Shown in pieces: positions 1-9,075 of a DNA stretch of 64,000 nucleotides. The translations under genes and the position numbers were made by a program. Each line of letters opens with the position of its first letter. The first letter of the stretch is position 1. The notes below the pieces were generated by a model. The model was not told where the DNA came from, did no database searches, and saw only the letters and a program-made list of their open reading frames with translations. This DNA comes from Neptunomonas sp. (lineage in GTDB: Bacteria; Pseudomonadota; Gammaproteobacteria; Pseudomonadales; Balneatricaceae), in contig NZ_JADGEV010000015.1 of assembly GCF_016744175.1 (NCBI RefSeq), forward strand, positions 26,244 through 90,243, written 5' to 3'.

Positions 1-877
1 CATCTAATTCACAGATAATTACTGCCGCTGCATCAACCGGATAGCCAGCATGCATTAGTGCTTCAATTGCTTGAATGCCTTTTTGATCAATCATTTCAAG
101 GCCAGCTGGAATGATGCCTGCACCTATAATTTCAGCAATGGTATTGCCTGCATCCTCAATGGTTGCGAAGGCTGCGAGTAACACGCGAGCGCTGGCAGGT
201 TTCGCTAAAAGCTTTACGCGGATGCCAACAATAATCCCTAGCAAACCTTCTGAACCCGTCATTACTGCCATGAGGTCATACCCTGCGGCATCCAGCGCTT
301 GGCCGCCTATGGTGATGCGCTCACCCTCAATGGTGATAACGTCCAGTTCCAAAATATTGTGGACGGTGAGACCGTACTTGAGGCAATGAACGCCGCCAGC
401 ATTTTCAGCAACATTTCCGCCCACTGAGCATGCGAGCTGTGAGGATGGGTCGGGTGCGAAATACAGGTTGTAAGGTGCGGCGGCATCAGAAACGGCTTGG
501 TTGCGAACGCCAGGGTCTATCCATGCAGTGCGATTATGCAGATTAATATCATGTATTTTATTGAACTTGCTCATGCCAAGCAGAACACCGTTCTCGACAG
601 GCATAGATCCTGCGGTTAGCCCTGTGCCTGCTCCACGAGCCACGACAGGAATATCAAGGGCATGGCAGCAACGCATAATATGCTGAACTTGTTCGATGGT
701 ATCAGGGAGTACTGTCAGTAACGGTATTTGGCGCATCGTAGTGAATGCATCGCACTCGTAAGCTTTTAGCTGTTCTGGTTCACTCAAGATTGCATCCTCA
801 GGAATCAACATGCTCAGCATTGGAATGAGGCTGGCAAGTCGTTTTGTTCTGATGCTTGCTGCAATGTTTGAGTTCAT
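1..877 (-). CDS. glcD: FAD-linked oxidase, glycolate oxidase subunit GlcD-like (3' part outside window)
   Basis: I read this frame by reverse-complementing the window start; it begins MNSNIAASIRTKRLASLIPM at 877 and runs off the left edge, so the C-terminus is missing. It carries the PCMH-type FAD-binding signatures of the GlcD / D-lactate dehydrogenase family: VVARGAGTGLTAG, the DPSSQLACSVGGNVAENAGG segment and LLGIIVGIRVKLL. The family oxidises 2-hydroxy acids such as glycolate, normally as part of GlcDEF. GlcE and GlcF would be expected to the left, outside the window. The gene is divergent from the LysR gene at 998, which may regulate it. The family is clear; the exact substrate is inferred. 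Confidence 0.85.
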   Translation of the reverse strand, partial: MNSNIAASIRTKRLASLIPMLSMLIPEDAILSEPEQLKAYECDAFTTMRQIPLLTVLPDTIEQVQHIMRCCHALDIPVVARGAGTGLTAGSMPVENGVLLGMSKFNKIHDINLHNRTAWIDPGVRNQAVSDAAAPYNLYFAPDPSSQLACSVGGNVAENAGGVHCLKYGLTVHNILELDVITIEGERITIGGQALDAAGYDLMAVMTGSEGLLGIIVGIRVKLLAKPASARVLLAAFATIEDAGNTIAEIIGAGIIPAGLEMIDQKGIQAIEALMHAGYPVDAAAVIICELD

Positions 878-997
878 GGTGGTATCCAAGTGGCTCGTTG
901 AAGAGGCGGGAACCTAGATGACTCTAAAGATGAAATGCTATTTAAAAAAATACATATTAACTATGATTAACCATATTTTTTAATTATGGATGGGAAT
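878..997. promoter_or_regulatory. Divergent promoter region, glcD-like gene / LysR gene
   Basis: This 120-bp stretch separates the two divergent genes. It is very AT-rich near 940-985 and contains two TTAAC direct repeats (TTAACTATGATTAACC, about 957-972). LysR-type regulators usually bind in such divergent intergenic regions. No exact operator can be fixed by eye. Confidence 0.35.
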
Positions 998-1924
998 ATG
1001 AAATTTACTCAGCTGAAGTATTTTCTGAAAATTGCAGAAGTGGGTAGCGTCTCTGCTGCCGCTCGTGAATTATTTATCGCGCAACCAGCGTTGAGCCATC
1101 AGGTAGCCGCGTTAGAAAATGAACTGGGTGCATCGTTATTTGTTCGCAGTGTCAAAGGGGTACAGCTCACACTTGCTGGCGAGAAATTGGTCCATCACGC
1201 AAAGTTGATACTGCGTCAGGTTGATATTGCAAAAGCGGATGTTATTAGCGATGAGTTCTCTCCGCGTGGTGAGGTTAGTGTTGTTATCGATGCTTCGAAG
1301 GCTTACACGTTGATCCCCTTGTTGGTCACTGAATGTGCTCAGCGTTTCCCAGAAGTACAGTTACAAATTTATGATGCTATGAGCTTGAATGCCGCCCAGC
1401 AAATTGCAGACGCAAAGGCTGATATTGGGCTGATTCCCAATGCGGCTGATTTGAGTGGTGTACATGTTATTCCGGTTTATCGGGAGCCGTTGCACTTGGT
1501 GGGCAAGGGTGTGGCGAAAGGGCATGAGGCCGGCACAATTTTGTTTGAGGAGTTATCAAATTACCCTCTGGTTGCCCCCTCACGCCCGCATAATATTCGA
1601 TTGCATATTGAGCAAAAAGCACTGGAGGCAAAGTGGCCTTTGAATATTCAGTACGAGCAAGATACGGGTTTAACGCTGCGCTGCTTGATGAATAGCGGTA
1701 TTGCCAATGCAATCATCCCGTATGATGTGATGGCAACTGAATTACAGCGAGGAGATTTAGATGCACTAAGGATTATTAATCCTTCGATTGACCGAATTCA
1801 CGCTATTGTCCGCTTAGAAAATAGACCCTTTACATCGGCCTGCCGGGCTATTGAACTTCTCATCATCGAATTGATTCAGCAGCTTTGCGAGCAGAAAATT
1901 TTAGATGGTGAGGCGCTGGTTTAA
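998..1924 (+). CDS. LysR-family transcriptional regulator
   Basis: The protein of about 308 aa starts MKFTQLKYFLKIAEVGSVSAAARELF and continues with the IAQPALSHQVAALENELG segment, the typical LysR winged helix-turn-helix. The C-terminal two thirds have the layout of the LysR effector-binding domain. An in-frame ATG at 986 would add four residues, but the family N-terminus and the GGATGGGA purine stretch just upstream favour 998. It is divergent from the GlcD-like oxidase, so it plausibly controls that gene. The overall pattern is reminiscent of the Nac/Cbl-like group, but I cannot name the effector. Confidence 0.88.
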   Translation: MKFTQLKYFLKIAEVGSVSAAARELFIAQPALSHQVAALENELGASLFVRSVKGVQLTLAGEKLVHHAKLILRQVDIAKADVISDEFSPRGEVSVVIDASKAYTLIPLLVTECAQRFPEVQLQIYDAMSLNAAQQIADAKADIGLIPNAADLSGVHVIPVYREPLHLVGKGVAKGHEAGTILFEELSNYPLVAPSRPHNIRLHIEQKALEAKWPLNIQYEQDTGLTLRCLMNSGIANAIIPYDVMATELQRGDLDALRIINPSIDRIHAIVRLENRPFTSACRAIELLIIELIQQLCEQKILDGEALV

Positions 1925-2156
1925 GCTTCATAAAGCCCACAAAATAATTATTGTTATATCCGTGTTTTTATGTTTATTCTAAAAAAAGAGCAAGATTTAC
2001 GAAAGAGTGTTTTCGTTAAGTCGTCTTAAAATCCATTAAATGTGATTAAAATGTTGCTAAGTTCGATAAATATTTGAAATGTTAGGTTGGGCGGTGCTCA
2101 TTTCTTTGTGGGGTCGTATCAAAAAAATAACAACCTGCTTTTTATAGGAATAGATA
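1925..2156. other. Intergenic region upstream of the TauD-like gene
   Basis: This AT-rich stretch of about 230 bp has no ORF I would support. It contains a short hairpin with perfect 6-bp arms (ACGAAA/TTTCGT) around 1998-2015 and a ribosome binding site-like AGGAA before the ATG at 2157. It presumably carries the promoter of the dioxygenase gene. Confidence 0.3.
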
Positions 2157-3134
2157 ATGAGCGTGATTCATAAAGAAAAAATTACAGACCCATCAGCGTG
2201 GAAAGGAAAGGATTTAAAAGGCGACGATTCATGGATTTATCATTGGTCCGATGAATCGATTAGCGTTCTTGAAAAGGCCTTAGAAAATGTTAAGCGAAAA
2301 GGTTTGCAGGTACCCGGCTTTACTAAAGAAGATTTTCCGATTACTCAGCTCTTCAAAGAGATCGCTTACTTCAATGAAGAGTTGGAAAATGGCAAGGGTT
2401 TCATATTAATTCGCGGCTTGCCAATTGAGCGTTATACAGATGATGAAGCAGCCATTATTTACTATGGCCTTGGCCTTCATATGGGTACGCCTGTCCCGCA
2501 AAATTTAAAAGGCGATATGTTAGGACATGTCAAAAATATTGGGGCAATAGATCCGAAAAGTGTTCGTGTTTATGAAACCAATGAATACCTTCCTTATCAC
2601 GCCGATCTATCGGATGTTGTTGGTTTGCTTTCTCTTCGTAAAGCAAGATCAGGAGGCATGAGTAGCCTTTCAAGTGCGATGACGCTTTATAACGAAATTT
2701 TGGGAAAAAACCCAGAGTATATTGGGCTTCTCCACCGTCTATTCCAATTGGAGCACCTTGATGACGGAGAGGCAGGTTTTACGCCGATCTTTAGTTATCA
2801 TAAGGGTAAGTTAAGCGCTCGATATTTACGCCAATATATAGAAATTGCACAAAATAATGCAGGTGCTCCTCTATCGAATGTAGAAGTTGAAGCTCTAGAC
2901 CTTATTGATTCGACTTTAAATAACCCAGATATTCGTTTAGATATGATGATGGAGCCAGGTGATATCCAGTTTGCAAATAACTATACAATTTTTCATTCTC
3001 GTACTAGTTTCGAAGATTACGACGAAGTAGAGCGTAGACGGCATTTATATAGATTGTGGCTGAAGATGCCTAATGCCAGAGAGTTAGCGTCTGATTTCCC
3101 TGGGCGAAATGGTATTACGAAACGCGAAACGTAA
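2157..3134 (+). CDS. TauD/TfdA-family Fe(II)/2-oxoglutarate-dependent dioxygenase
   Basis: The 325-aa protein fits the length of the TauD/TfdA family. The iron-binding facial triad can be seen as HAD near residues 148-150 (in NEYLPYHADLSD) and a distal His in TIFHSRTSFED near 280. A following Arg-rich RRRHLYRLWLK would bind 2-oxoglutarate. The preceding FILIRGLPIE segment is also typical. Such enzymes hydroxylate small substrates such as taurine, sulfonates, quaternary amines or amino acids. It sits between a LysR gene and the betaine genes, but no neighbour fixes its substrate. It appears monocistronic. Expected to be cytosolic. Confidence 0.8.
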   Translation: MSVIHKEKITDPSAWKGKDLKGDDSWIYHWSDESISVLEKALENVKRKGLQVPGFTKEDFPITQLFKEIAYFNEELENGKGFILIRGLPIERYTDDEAAIIYYGLGLHMGTPVPQNLKGDMLGHVKNIGAIDPKSVRVYETNEYLPYHADLSDVVGLLSLRKARSGGMSSLSSAMTLYNEILGKNPEYIGLLHRLFQLEHLDDGEAGFTPIFSYHKGKLSARYLRQYIEIAQNNAGAPLSNVEVEALDLIDSTLNNPDIRLDMMMEPGDIQFANNYTIFHSRTSFEDYDEVERRRHLYRLWLKMPNARELASDFPGRNGITKRET

Positions 3135-3326
3135 TTTGATATTAAAAAGCTTAAAATTTTCTAGGATTATAGTGGTCAGTGCGACATACATAACTCTAGA
3201 GACTAGTGGGTGAAGTTTGTGAAAACCTTCTATGTGCGGATAGTTGTCGCCCATTTATCAACCTGAACCCAAGATAGAGGGTGTGTATCGTCTACCTGCA
3301 TTTTTTAGCTGACCATATATCTTGAT

Positions 3327-3355
3327 GACTTGTGAAATGGTTCGTTTCACAAGTC
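3327..3355. repeat. Perfect 11-bp inverted repeat (stem-loop)
   Basis: The left arm is GACTTGTGAAA (3327-3337), the loop TGGTTCG, and the right arm TTTCACAAGTC (3345-3355). No T-run follows, so it is not a standard intrinsic terminator on either strand. It may be a weak terminator for the dioxygenase gene or a regulator binding site. Confidence 0.6.
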
Positions 3356-3612
3356 GGTAATTAACTGAAAGCGACAAGTTGTTCTCTGTTCTCGTCAACA
3401 CTTCCTCCGTAAATGTTTTCAAATGTAACTTTAAACGACATTTGGATATTGCTAGTAATTATAAAGTGTCTTTAAAAACCCTCTAAAAGTCGATAAATGT
3501 TATAAAAAGTAATTAAAACCTTAGCCGTTTTTGGTAGTAATTCTTTTGTTGTTTCTTGTTTGCGACATCTCTAGCTTTTTGACATCTGCATAAAATTTAG
3601 TCAGAGTTATTT

Positions 3613-3632
3613 TTAATTAAACGATCAATCAA
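3613..3632. promoter_or_regulatory. Candidate BetI operator upstream of betB
   Basis: The 20-bp element TTAATTAAACGATCAATCAA is palindromic when purines and pyrimidines are treated as classes (TTRATTRAWCGWTYAATYAA). It resembles, from memory, the TTGATTG...CGTTCAAT type of BetI operator. It lies about 150 bp before betB. A betI gene is present at 13494-14111. The assignment is an inference. Confidence 0.45.
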
Positions 3633-3783
3633 TAAAAAATCTGATAACAGCGTACACTAGGCTCTACATAGAGCGTAAAACGTTAATAGAATACGTTATT
3701 TGATATCAATAATTATGTAGTTATTCGGTAAAGTGATTTGCACCCCGAGTAGTCATGAAACGCAATCAGTAGGATACAGTTAG

Positions 3784-5241
3784 ATGCAACACACTCTTTA
3801 TATAAATGGTCAATACCAAGATGCTACATCGGGTGAAAGCTTTGTGACACGCAACCCAGCGACAGGCGAAGTGTTAGCTGACGTTCAGCAAGCCTCTCTG
3901 GCTGATGTAGACAAGGCGGTTGAAGCGGCACAAGCAGGCTTTCTCGTTTGGTCTGCTATGAGTGGTGCAGAACGAGGGCGCATTCTTATGCGTGCTGTGT
4001 CTATATTGCGAGAGCGTAATGATGAGCTTGCCATGTTAGAGGTGCTGGATACGGGTAAACCTCTGCAGGAAGCTAACTGTGTTGATATCGCATCAGGTGC
4101 TGATGTTATTGAATATTATGCAGGGCTTGCTGCCACTATCCATGGGCAGCAACAGGACCTAGGCGGTAATAATTTTTATTATAGCCGACGTGAACCTTTA
4201 GGCGTTTGTGCGGGTATTGGTGCATGGAACTACCCTATCCAAATTGCTATGTGGAAGTCTGGTCCTGCACTCGCTGCGGGAAATTGCATGATATTTAAAC
4301 CTTCTGAAGAAACGCCATTAAGCGCGTTAAAGTTAGCAGAAATCTTTACCGAAGCGGGCTTGCCTGATGGTGTTTTTAATGTTGTGCAAGGTGACTATCG
4401 CGTCGGGCAAGCCCTGTCGCGCCATCCTCAAATTGCCAAGGTTTCATTTACAGGCGAATGCGGCACAGGTAAAAAAGTCATGGCCGATGCTGCAGGTTCG
4501 CTTAAAGAAGTGACCATGGAGCTGGGGGGGAAATCTCCTCTGTTAGTGTTTGCGGATGCCGATCTTGATAACGCCGTTTCTGGTGCATTGCTAGCCAACT
4601 TCTATACACAAGGTGAAGTTTGCACCAATGGTACGCGTGTATTTGTTCATGACAGTATTTATGACGAATTTGTTAGCAAAGTAGTTGAGCGTACTGAACG
4701 TATGATCATTGGGGATCCAACAGACTTGAACACACAAGTGGGTGCCTTAATCTCTGAAGAGCATATGTTTAAAGTATTAGGATTTATCGATGTTGCTAAA
4801 GAAGCAGGAGCAAGGTTAGCTTGTGGTGGAGAGCGTGTTATAGAGAACGGTTTGGAGAAAGGTTACTTTGTTAAACCCACCGTCTTTGCCGACTGCACGG
4901 ATGATATGCCTAACGTTAAAGATGAAATATTTGGGCCGGTTATGTCTATTCTGCGCTTTAGCGATGAAGACGAAGTCGTTCGACGTGCTAATGACACTGA
5001 ATATGGCTTAGCTGCCGGAGTATTCTCTACTAACTTTGCTCGGGCGCATCGTGTCATTGCTCGTCTTCAAGCGGGTATCTGTTGGATTAATACGTGGGGC
5101 GCGTCGCCAGCAGAAATGCCAGTAGGCGGTTATAAACAGTCAGGTGTTGGTCGTGAAAATGGCATTGAAACGCTTAATCACTACACCCAAGTTAAAAGCG
5201 TTTTTGTTGAACTGGGCGATGTTGACTGCCCTTATCTTTAA
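3784..5241 (+). CDS. betB: Betaine-aldehyde dehydrogenase
   Basis: The 485-aa protein is a full-length aldehyde dehydrogenase of the BetB type. It has the catalytic Glu in the MELGGKSP motif near residue 252, the catalytic Cys in [12 protein letters not shown] near 286, and the NAD-binding [15 protein letters not shown] segment. It oxidises betaine aldehyde to glycine betaine, the second step of osmoprotectant synthesis from choline. An AGGA sequence precedes the ATG. It is followed about 70 bp later by betA in the same orientation. The operator-like palindrome upstream suggests choline-responsive repression by BetI. Confidence 0.95.
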   Translation: MQHTLYINGQYQDATSGESFVTRNPATGEVLADVQQASLADVDKAVEAAQAGFLVWSAMSGAERGRILMRAVSILRERNDELAMLEVLDTGKPLQEANCVDIASGADVIEYYAGLAATIHGQQQDLGGNNFYYSRREPLGVCAGIGAWNYPIQIAMWKSGPALAAGNCMIFKPSEETPLSALKLAEIFTEAGLPDGVFNVVQGDYRVGQALSRHPQIAKVSFTGECGTGKKVMADAAGSLKEVTMELGGKSPLLVFADADLDNAVSGALLANFYTQGEVCTNGTRVFVHDSIYDEFVSKVVERTERMIIGDPTDLNTQVGALISEEHMFKVLGFIDVAKEAGARLACGGERVIENGLEKGYFVKPTVFADCTDDMPNVKDEIFGPVMSILRFSDEDEVVRRANDTEYGLAAGVFSTNFARAHRVIARLQAGICWINTWGASPAEMPVGGYKQSGVGRENGIETLNHYTQVKSVFVELGDVDCPYL

Positions 5242-5309
5242 GTTTTAAAAATAGTACCACGCTAGTACAAACAAGTGCTTAAGCTGCGACCTGAGGGATG
5301 AAAATTAGT

Positions 5310-7007
5310 ATGACCACTGATACACGATATGACTACATCATTGTTGGCGCAGGCTCTGCTGGTTGCGTACTGGCCAATCGTCTGACTGAAGATGGTATGC
5401 ACAGTGTGCTGCTGCTTGAGGCAGGAGGTTCGGATAAGAGTATCTTTATTCAGATGCCTACGGCGCTGTCGTATCCAATGAATACTCCAAAGTATGCATG
5501 GCAATTTCATACCGAAGGAGAGCCTTATTTGGATGGTCGCTCTATGCATTGCCCTCGCGGAAAGGTGCTGGGTGGTGGCTCTTCGATAAATGGCATGGTG
5601 TATGTCCGTGGACATGCTTGTGACTTTGATGAATGGAGCGAAAAGGGCGCCGCTGGATGGGGATATCAGCAGTGCTTGCCTTATTTCAAAAAAGCAGAAA
5701 CGTGGGTTAACGGCAGTGATGATTATCGTGGTGGTAATGGTCCTTTGTTTACCTGTAACGGTAACGACATGAAGTTAAACCCACTTTATCAGGCATTTAT
5801 TGATGCAGGTGAAGATGCAGGTTACCCGACGACCGATGATTATAACGGTTACCGCCAAGAAGGCTTCGGTGCAATGCACATGACAGTGAGGGCAGGTGTA
5901 CGGGCATCTACTTCTAATGCATATCTTCGTGAAGCGATGAAGCGCTCTAATTTAACATTGATAACGGGCGTATTGACTCGAAAAGTCATCATGGATGGTA
6001 AGCGTGCCGTTGGTATTGAATACGAAAAAAGTGGCAGCACGGTTAATGCTACTGCAAACAAGGAGGTGATTTTAGCAGCCGGGTCTATTGGTTCGCCGCA
6101 TTTATTACAGCTATCAGGCGTTGGCCCTGCAAAAGTATTGGAAGAGGCTGGCGTTGAGCTTGTGCATGACTTGCCTGGTGTTGGTGAGAACCTTCAGGAT
6201 CATTTGGAAGTTTACTTCCAGTACCACTGTAAGCAACCTATTACTTTAAACGGCAAATTAGATTTAGTCAGTAAAGGCATGATAGGCACACGTTGGTTGT
6301 TGTTTAAAGATGGTTTAGGGGCGACTAATCATTTTGAATCTTGTGGCTTTATTCGGTCTCGTGAAGGCTTGAAATGGCCGAATATTCAGTATCATTTTTT
6401 GCCAGCGGCGATGCGCTATGATGGTGGGAAGGCTATTGATGGTCATGGATTCCAGGTTCACGTAGGGCCAAACAAACCGCAGAGCCGTGGTCGCGTATGG
6501 ATTAAATCAGCTGATCCAAAAGCGAAGCCGAGTATTTTGTTTAATTACATCAGTACTGCTCAGGACAAACAAGATTGGCGTGACTGTATCCGTCTGACTC
6601 GCGAAGTTCTGAAGCAGCCTGCTTTGGACCCATTTCGTGGTGATGAAATTCAGCCGGGAGAACAGGTCACATCAGACAAAGCGGTTGATCGCTGGGTGCG
6701 TGAAAATGTTGAAAGTGCTTACCATCCTTCGTGTACCTGTAAAATAGGTGCTGATGAGGACCCAATGGCAGTGTTAGATACGCAGTGTCGAGTAAGAGGA
6801 GTCGAGTCGTTACGTGTTGTAGACTCTTCAATTTTTCCCACTATTCCAAACGGTAACTTGAATGCTCCCACTATCATGGTGGCAGAAAAAGCAGCAGATA
6901 TGATTTTGGGTAAACAAGCGTTACCTGATGCAGATGTTGATGTTTGGATTGATCCAAACTGGCAGCAAAGCCAGCGTTTAGGTAGCCCTAAGCGTGAGGT
7001 GAAATAA
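5310..7007 (+). CDS. betA: Choline dehydrogenase (GMC oxidoreductase)
   Basis: BetA performs the first oxidation of choline to betaine aldehyde, and can continue to betaine. The dinucleotide-binding [19 protein letters not shown] lies at the N-terminus, followed by the GMC signatures [20 protein letters not shown] and [12 protein letters not shown]. The catalytic-loop segment [14 protein letters not shown] and the C-terminal [18 protein letters not shown] are also present. Length is normal. An in-frame ATG at 5298 abuts its GAGGG directly, which is too close, so 5310 is preferred with spacing of about 12. Either start is possible. It is membrane-associated in the family. Confidence 0.95.
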   Translation: MTTDTRYDYIIVGAGSAGCVLANRLTEDGMHSVLLLEAGGSDKSIFIQMPTALSYPMNTPKYAWQFHTEGEPYLDGRSMHCPRGKVLGGGSSINGMVYVRGHACDFDEWSEKGAAGWGYQQCLPYFKKAETWVNGSDDYRGGNGPLFTCNGNDMKLNPLYQAFIDAGEDAGYPTTDDYNGYRQEGFGAMHMTVRAGVRASTSNAYLREAMKRSNLTLITGVLTRKVIMDGKRAVGIEYEKSGSTVNATANKEVILAAGSIGSPHLLQLSGVGPAKVLEEAGVELVHDLPGVGENLQDHLEVYFQYHCKQPITLNGKLDLVSKGMIGTRWLLFKDGLGATNHFESCGFIRSREGLKWPNIQYHFLPAAMRYDGGKAIDGHGFQVHVGPNKPQSRGRVWIKSADPKAKPSILFNYISTAQDKQDWRDCIRLTREVLKQPALDPFRGDEIQPGEQVTSDKAVDRWVRENVESAYHPSCTCKIGADEDPMAVLDTQCRVRGVESLRVVDSSIFPTIPNGNLNAPTIMVAEKAADMILGKQALPDADVDVWIDPNWQQSQRLGSPKREVK

Positions 7008-7145
7008 AATAAGTAGCTCTAGCATAGGCTTAGTAGCTCTTAAGTAATTGTTATAAAAGTGAAATTTATGTTGTGTATTGTTCAAAATGCACTCTTGAAA
7101 GCAGTAATCGTAAGAGAATTTAAAACTAAAATAAGGTAAATAATC

Positions 7146-8105
7146 ATGACAACTCGAAAGAATAGAATTGGCCGTAAACATAATTTAATGCGTGGCATAA
7201 CTGTAGCGATGGGCTTGTCTGCATCGATGGTGTTTGCTGGCCAATGTGACACGGTGCGTTTCTCCGACGTGGGTTGGACTGATATTACGGCGACCACGGC
7301 AGTAACCAGTGAAGTAGTCGAAGCGCTGGGTTATAAATCAACGACTCAGCTGTTATCTGTGCCGGTGACTTATACCTCTCTCGCTAATGCAGATATCGAC
7401 GTGTTTCTAGGTAACTGGATGCCTACAATGGAAGCGGATATCGCTAAGTATCGTGAAGCCGGTACTGTTGAAACCGTACGTGCCAATCTAGAAGGGGCTA
7501 AATACACATTAGCCGTTCCAAAGTATGTATTTGATGCAGGCGTAAAGAACTTTGCTGATATCGCTAAATTCAAAGATAAATTCAAAGGCCGTCTTTACGG
7601 TATTGAGCCTGGCAATGATGGCAATCGTTTGATGCAGGATATGATTGACCAAAATGCTTTTGGTCTGAAGGGGTTTAAGCTGGTTGAGTCGAGTGAGGCC
7701 GGAATGATTTCACAGGTTTCACGTTTAGCTAAACGTGAGCAGTGGATTGCCTTTTTAGGTTGGGCACCTCATCCAATGAACGCCAACATCGAGATGGAGT
7801 ATTTACAGGGCGGTGACGACTTCTTTGGCCCTAACTATGGTGGTGCGAGCGTTTATACCAATGTTCGTAAAAATTATAGCCAAGACTGCCCGAATGTAGG
7901 ACGTCTGTTACAGAACTTGTCCTTCACGCTGGAAATGGAAAACGAAGTGATGGGCGCCATTCTTGATGATGGCAAAAAACCTCAAACGGCAGCATTGGCT
8001 TGGTTAAAGTCTAACCCTGAAGCGCTAAGTAGCTGGTTAGAGGGTGTAACAACTAAAGATGGTGGCGATGCGCTGTCTGCTGTACGCAAGCACTTGGATC
8101 TCTGA
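7146..8105 (+). CDS. choX: Choline ABC transporter substrate-binding protein
   Basis: The 319-aa secreted protein has a signal peptide (about residues 1-31, ending SMVFA). The mature start CDTVRFSDVGWTDITATTAVTSE is characteristic of ChoX/ProX-type quaternary-amine binding proteins. Conserved Trp and Tyr residues (VGWTDI, LGNWMPT, FLGWAPHPM) match the aromatic cage expected for a trimethylammonium headgroup. It is first in the choXWV operon, directly after betBA. An intercistronic hairpin follows it, which may allow it to be made in excess over the permease. Confidence 0.92.
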   Translation: MTTRKNRIGRKHNLMRGITVAMGLSASMVFAGQCDTVRFSDVGWTDITATTAVTSEVVEALGYKSTTQLLSVPVTYTSLANADIDVFLGNWMPTMEADIAKYREAGTVETVRANLEGAKYTLAVPKYVFDAGVKNFADIAKFKDKFKGRLYGIEPGNDGNRLMQDMIDQNAFGLKGFKLVESSEAGMISQVSRLAKREQWIAFLGWAPHPMNANIEMEYLQGGDDFFGPNYGGASVYTNVRKNYSQDCPNVGRLLQNLSFTLEMENEVMGAILDDGKKPQTAALAWLKSNPEALSSWLEGVTTKDGGDALSAVRKHLDL

Positions 8106-8115
8106 TCCAATATCA

Positions 8116-8151
8116 ATCTGCTGCCGAGTGCTGAAGGCATAGGCAGCAGAT
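8116..8151 (+). promoter_or_regulatory. Intercistronic stem-loop between choX and choW
   Basis: Perfect 10-bp arms ATCTGCTGCC (8116-8125) and GGCAGCAGAT (8142-8151) enclose a 16-nt loop. No T-run follows. Such hairpins after binding-protein genes often stabilise the upstream mRNA, giving more binding protein than permease. Confidence 0.6.
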
Positions 8152-8227
8152 CCCTTCTGTATTTTTGGAGTACCGCTTCGCCCAATTTTGTGGTGATGAA
8201 TTCGTTTATATATAAAAAGGCAAACAC

Positions 8228-9073
8228 ATGAATTGGATTACTGAGAACAAGATTCCACTTGGTAGCTGGATGGAAGCGTTTGTAGACTGGCTGACGTTTA
8301 ATGCAGCGGGTTTTTTTGATGCCGTTTCAATTTCGCTGGAATGGATGATTGTCTCAATGGTAGAGATATTCCAGTGGTTTCCACCATCAGTTCCTATGGC
8401 TCTCACCGCAGTTGTCGCTTGGTGGCTGCATCGTAGTATTCCTTTAGTGATTTTTGTTGTTGTCGCTTTAATGCTAATCCTTAACCTTGGTTATTGGCAG
8501 GAGATGCTGGAAACTTTTGTATTGGTATTAGCGGCTACAACATTGTCGGTTGCAATGGGCATTCCTATGGGTATTTTAGCGGCCCATAAACCTTGGGTTT
8601 ATACCATATTACGGCCAATTCTCGATCTTATGCAGACGATACCTACCTTTGTTTATCTTATACCGACACTTGTTTTGTTCGGCTTAGGTGTTGTTCCAGG
8701 ACTAATATCCACAATCATATTTGCAGTAGCTGCACCCATTCGTTTGACCTATCTTGGAATAAGTCGAGTGCCAGAAGATTTGCTTGAGGCCGGTAAAGCA
8801 TTTGGGGCTACGCCATTCAAACTACTTTATAAAGTTGAGTTGCCTGCGGCGATGCCAAACATCATGGCGGGTGTAACTCAGTGCATCATGTTATCTCTAT
8901 CGATGGTGGTTATTGCTGCGCTTGTTGGCGCTGATGGATTAGGAAAGCCAGTAATACGAGCTCTGAATACAGTTAATATTTCTCAAGGATTCGAGGCTGG
9001 CTTAGCGATAGTGCTTGTAGCAATTATTTTGGATCGAATCTGTAAAGCGCCTGGCGCAAAAGAGGAAGGTTAA
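8228..9073 (+). CDS. choW: Choline ABC transporter permease
   Basis: The 281-aa integral membrane protein belongs to the ProW/OpuAB-type permeases. It has about six hydrophobic segments and the cytoplasmic EAA-type loop EAGKAFGATPFKLLYKVELPAAMPNIMAGV that contacts the ATPase. The preceding TIPTFVYLIPTLVLFGLG stretch is typical of betaine/choline permeases. It lies between choX and choV, with only 2 bp before choV. Confidence 0.93.
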   Translation: MNWITENKIPLGSWMEAFVDWLTFNAAGFFDAVSISLEWMIVSMVEIFQWFPPSVPMALTAVVAWWLHRSIPLVIFVVVALMLILNLGYWQEMLETFVLVLAATTLSVAMGIPMGILAAHKPWVYTILRPILDLMQTIPTFVYLIPTLVLFGLGVVPGLISTIIFAVAAPIRLTYLGISRVPEDLLEAGKAFGATPFKLLYKVELPAAMPNIMAGVTQCIMLSLSMVVIAALVGADGLGKPVIRALNTVNISQGFEAGLAIVLVAIILDRICKAPGAKEEG

Positions 9074-9075
9074 TC

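Larger units (their letters stand above)
3135..3783. other. 649-bp non-coding region upstream of betBA
   Basis: No convincing ORF lies here. Two structures stand out: a perfect 11-bp inverted repeat at 3327-3355 and an imperfect palindrome at 3613-3632 that resembles a BetI operator. The rest is AT-rich. The region is long for this gene-dense window and probably holds the regulated bet promoter. Confidence 0.5.
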
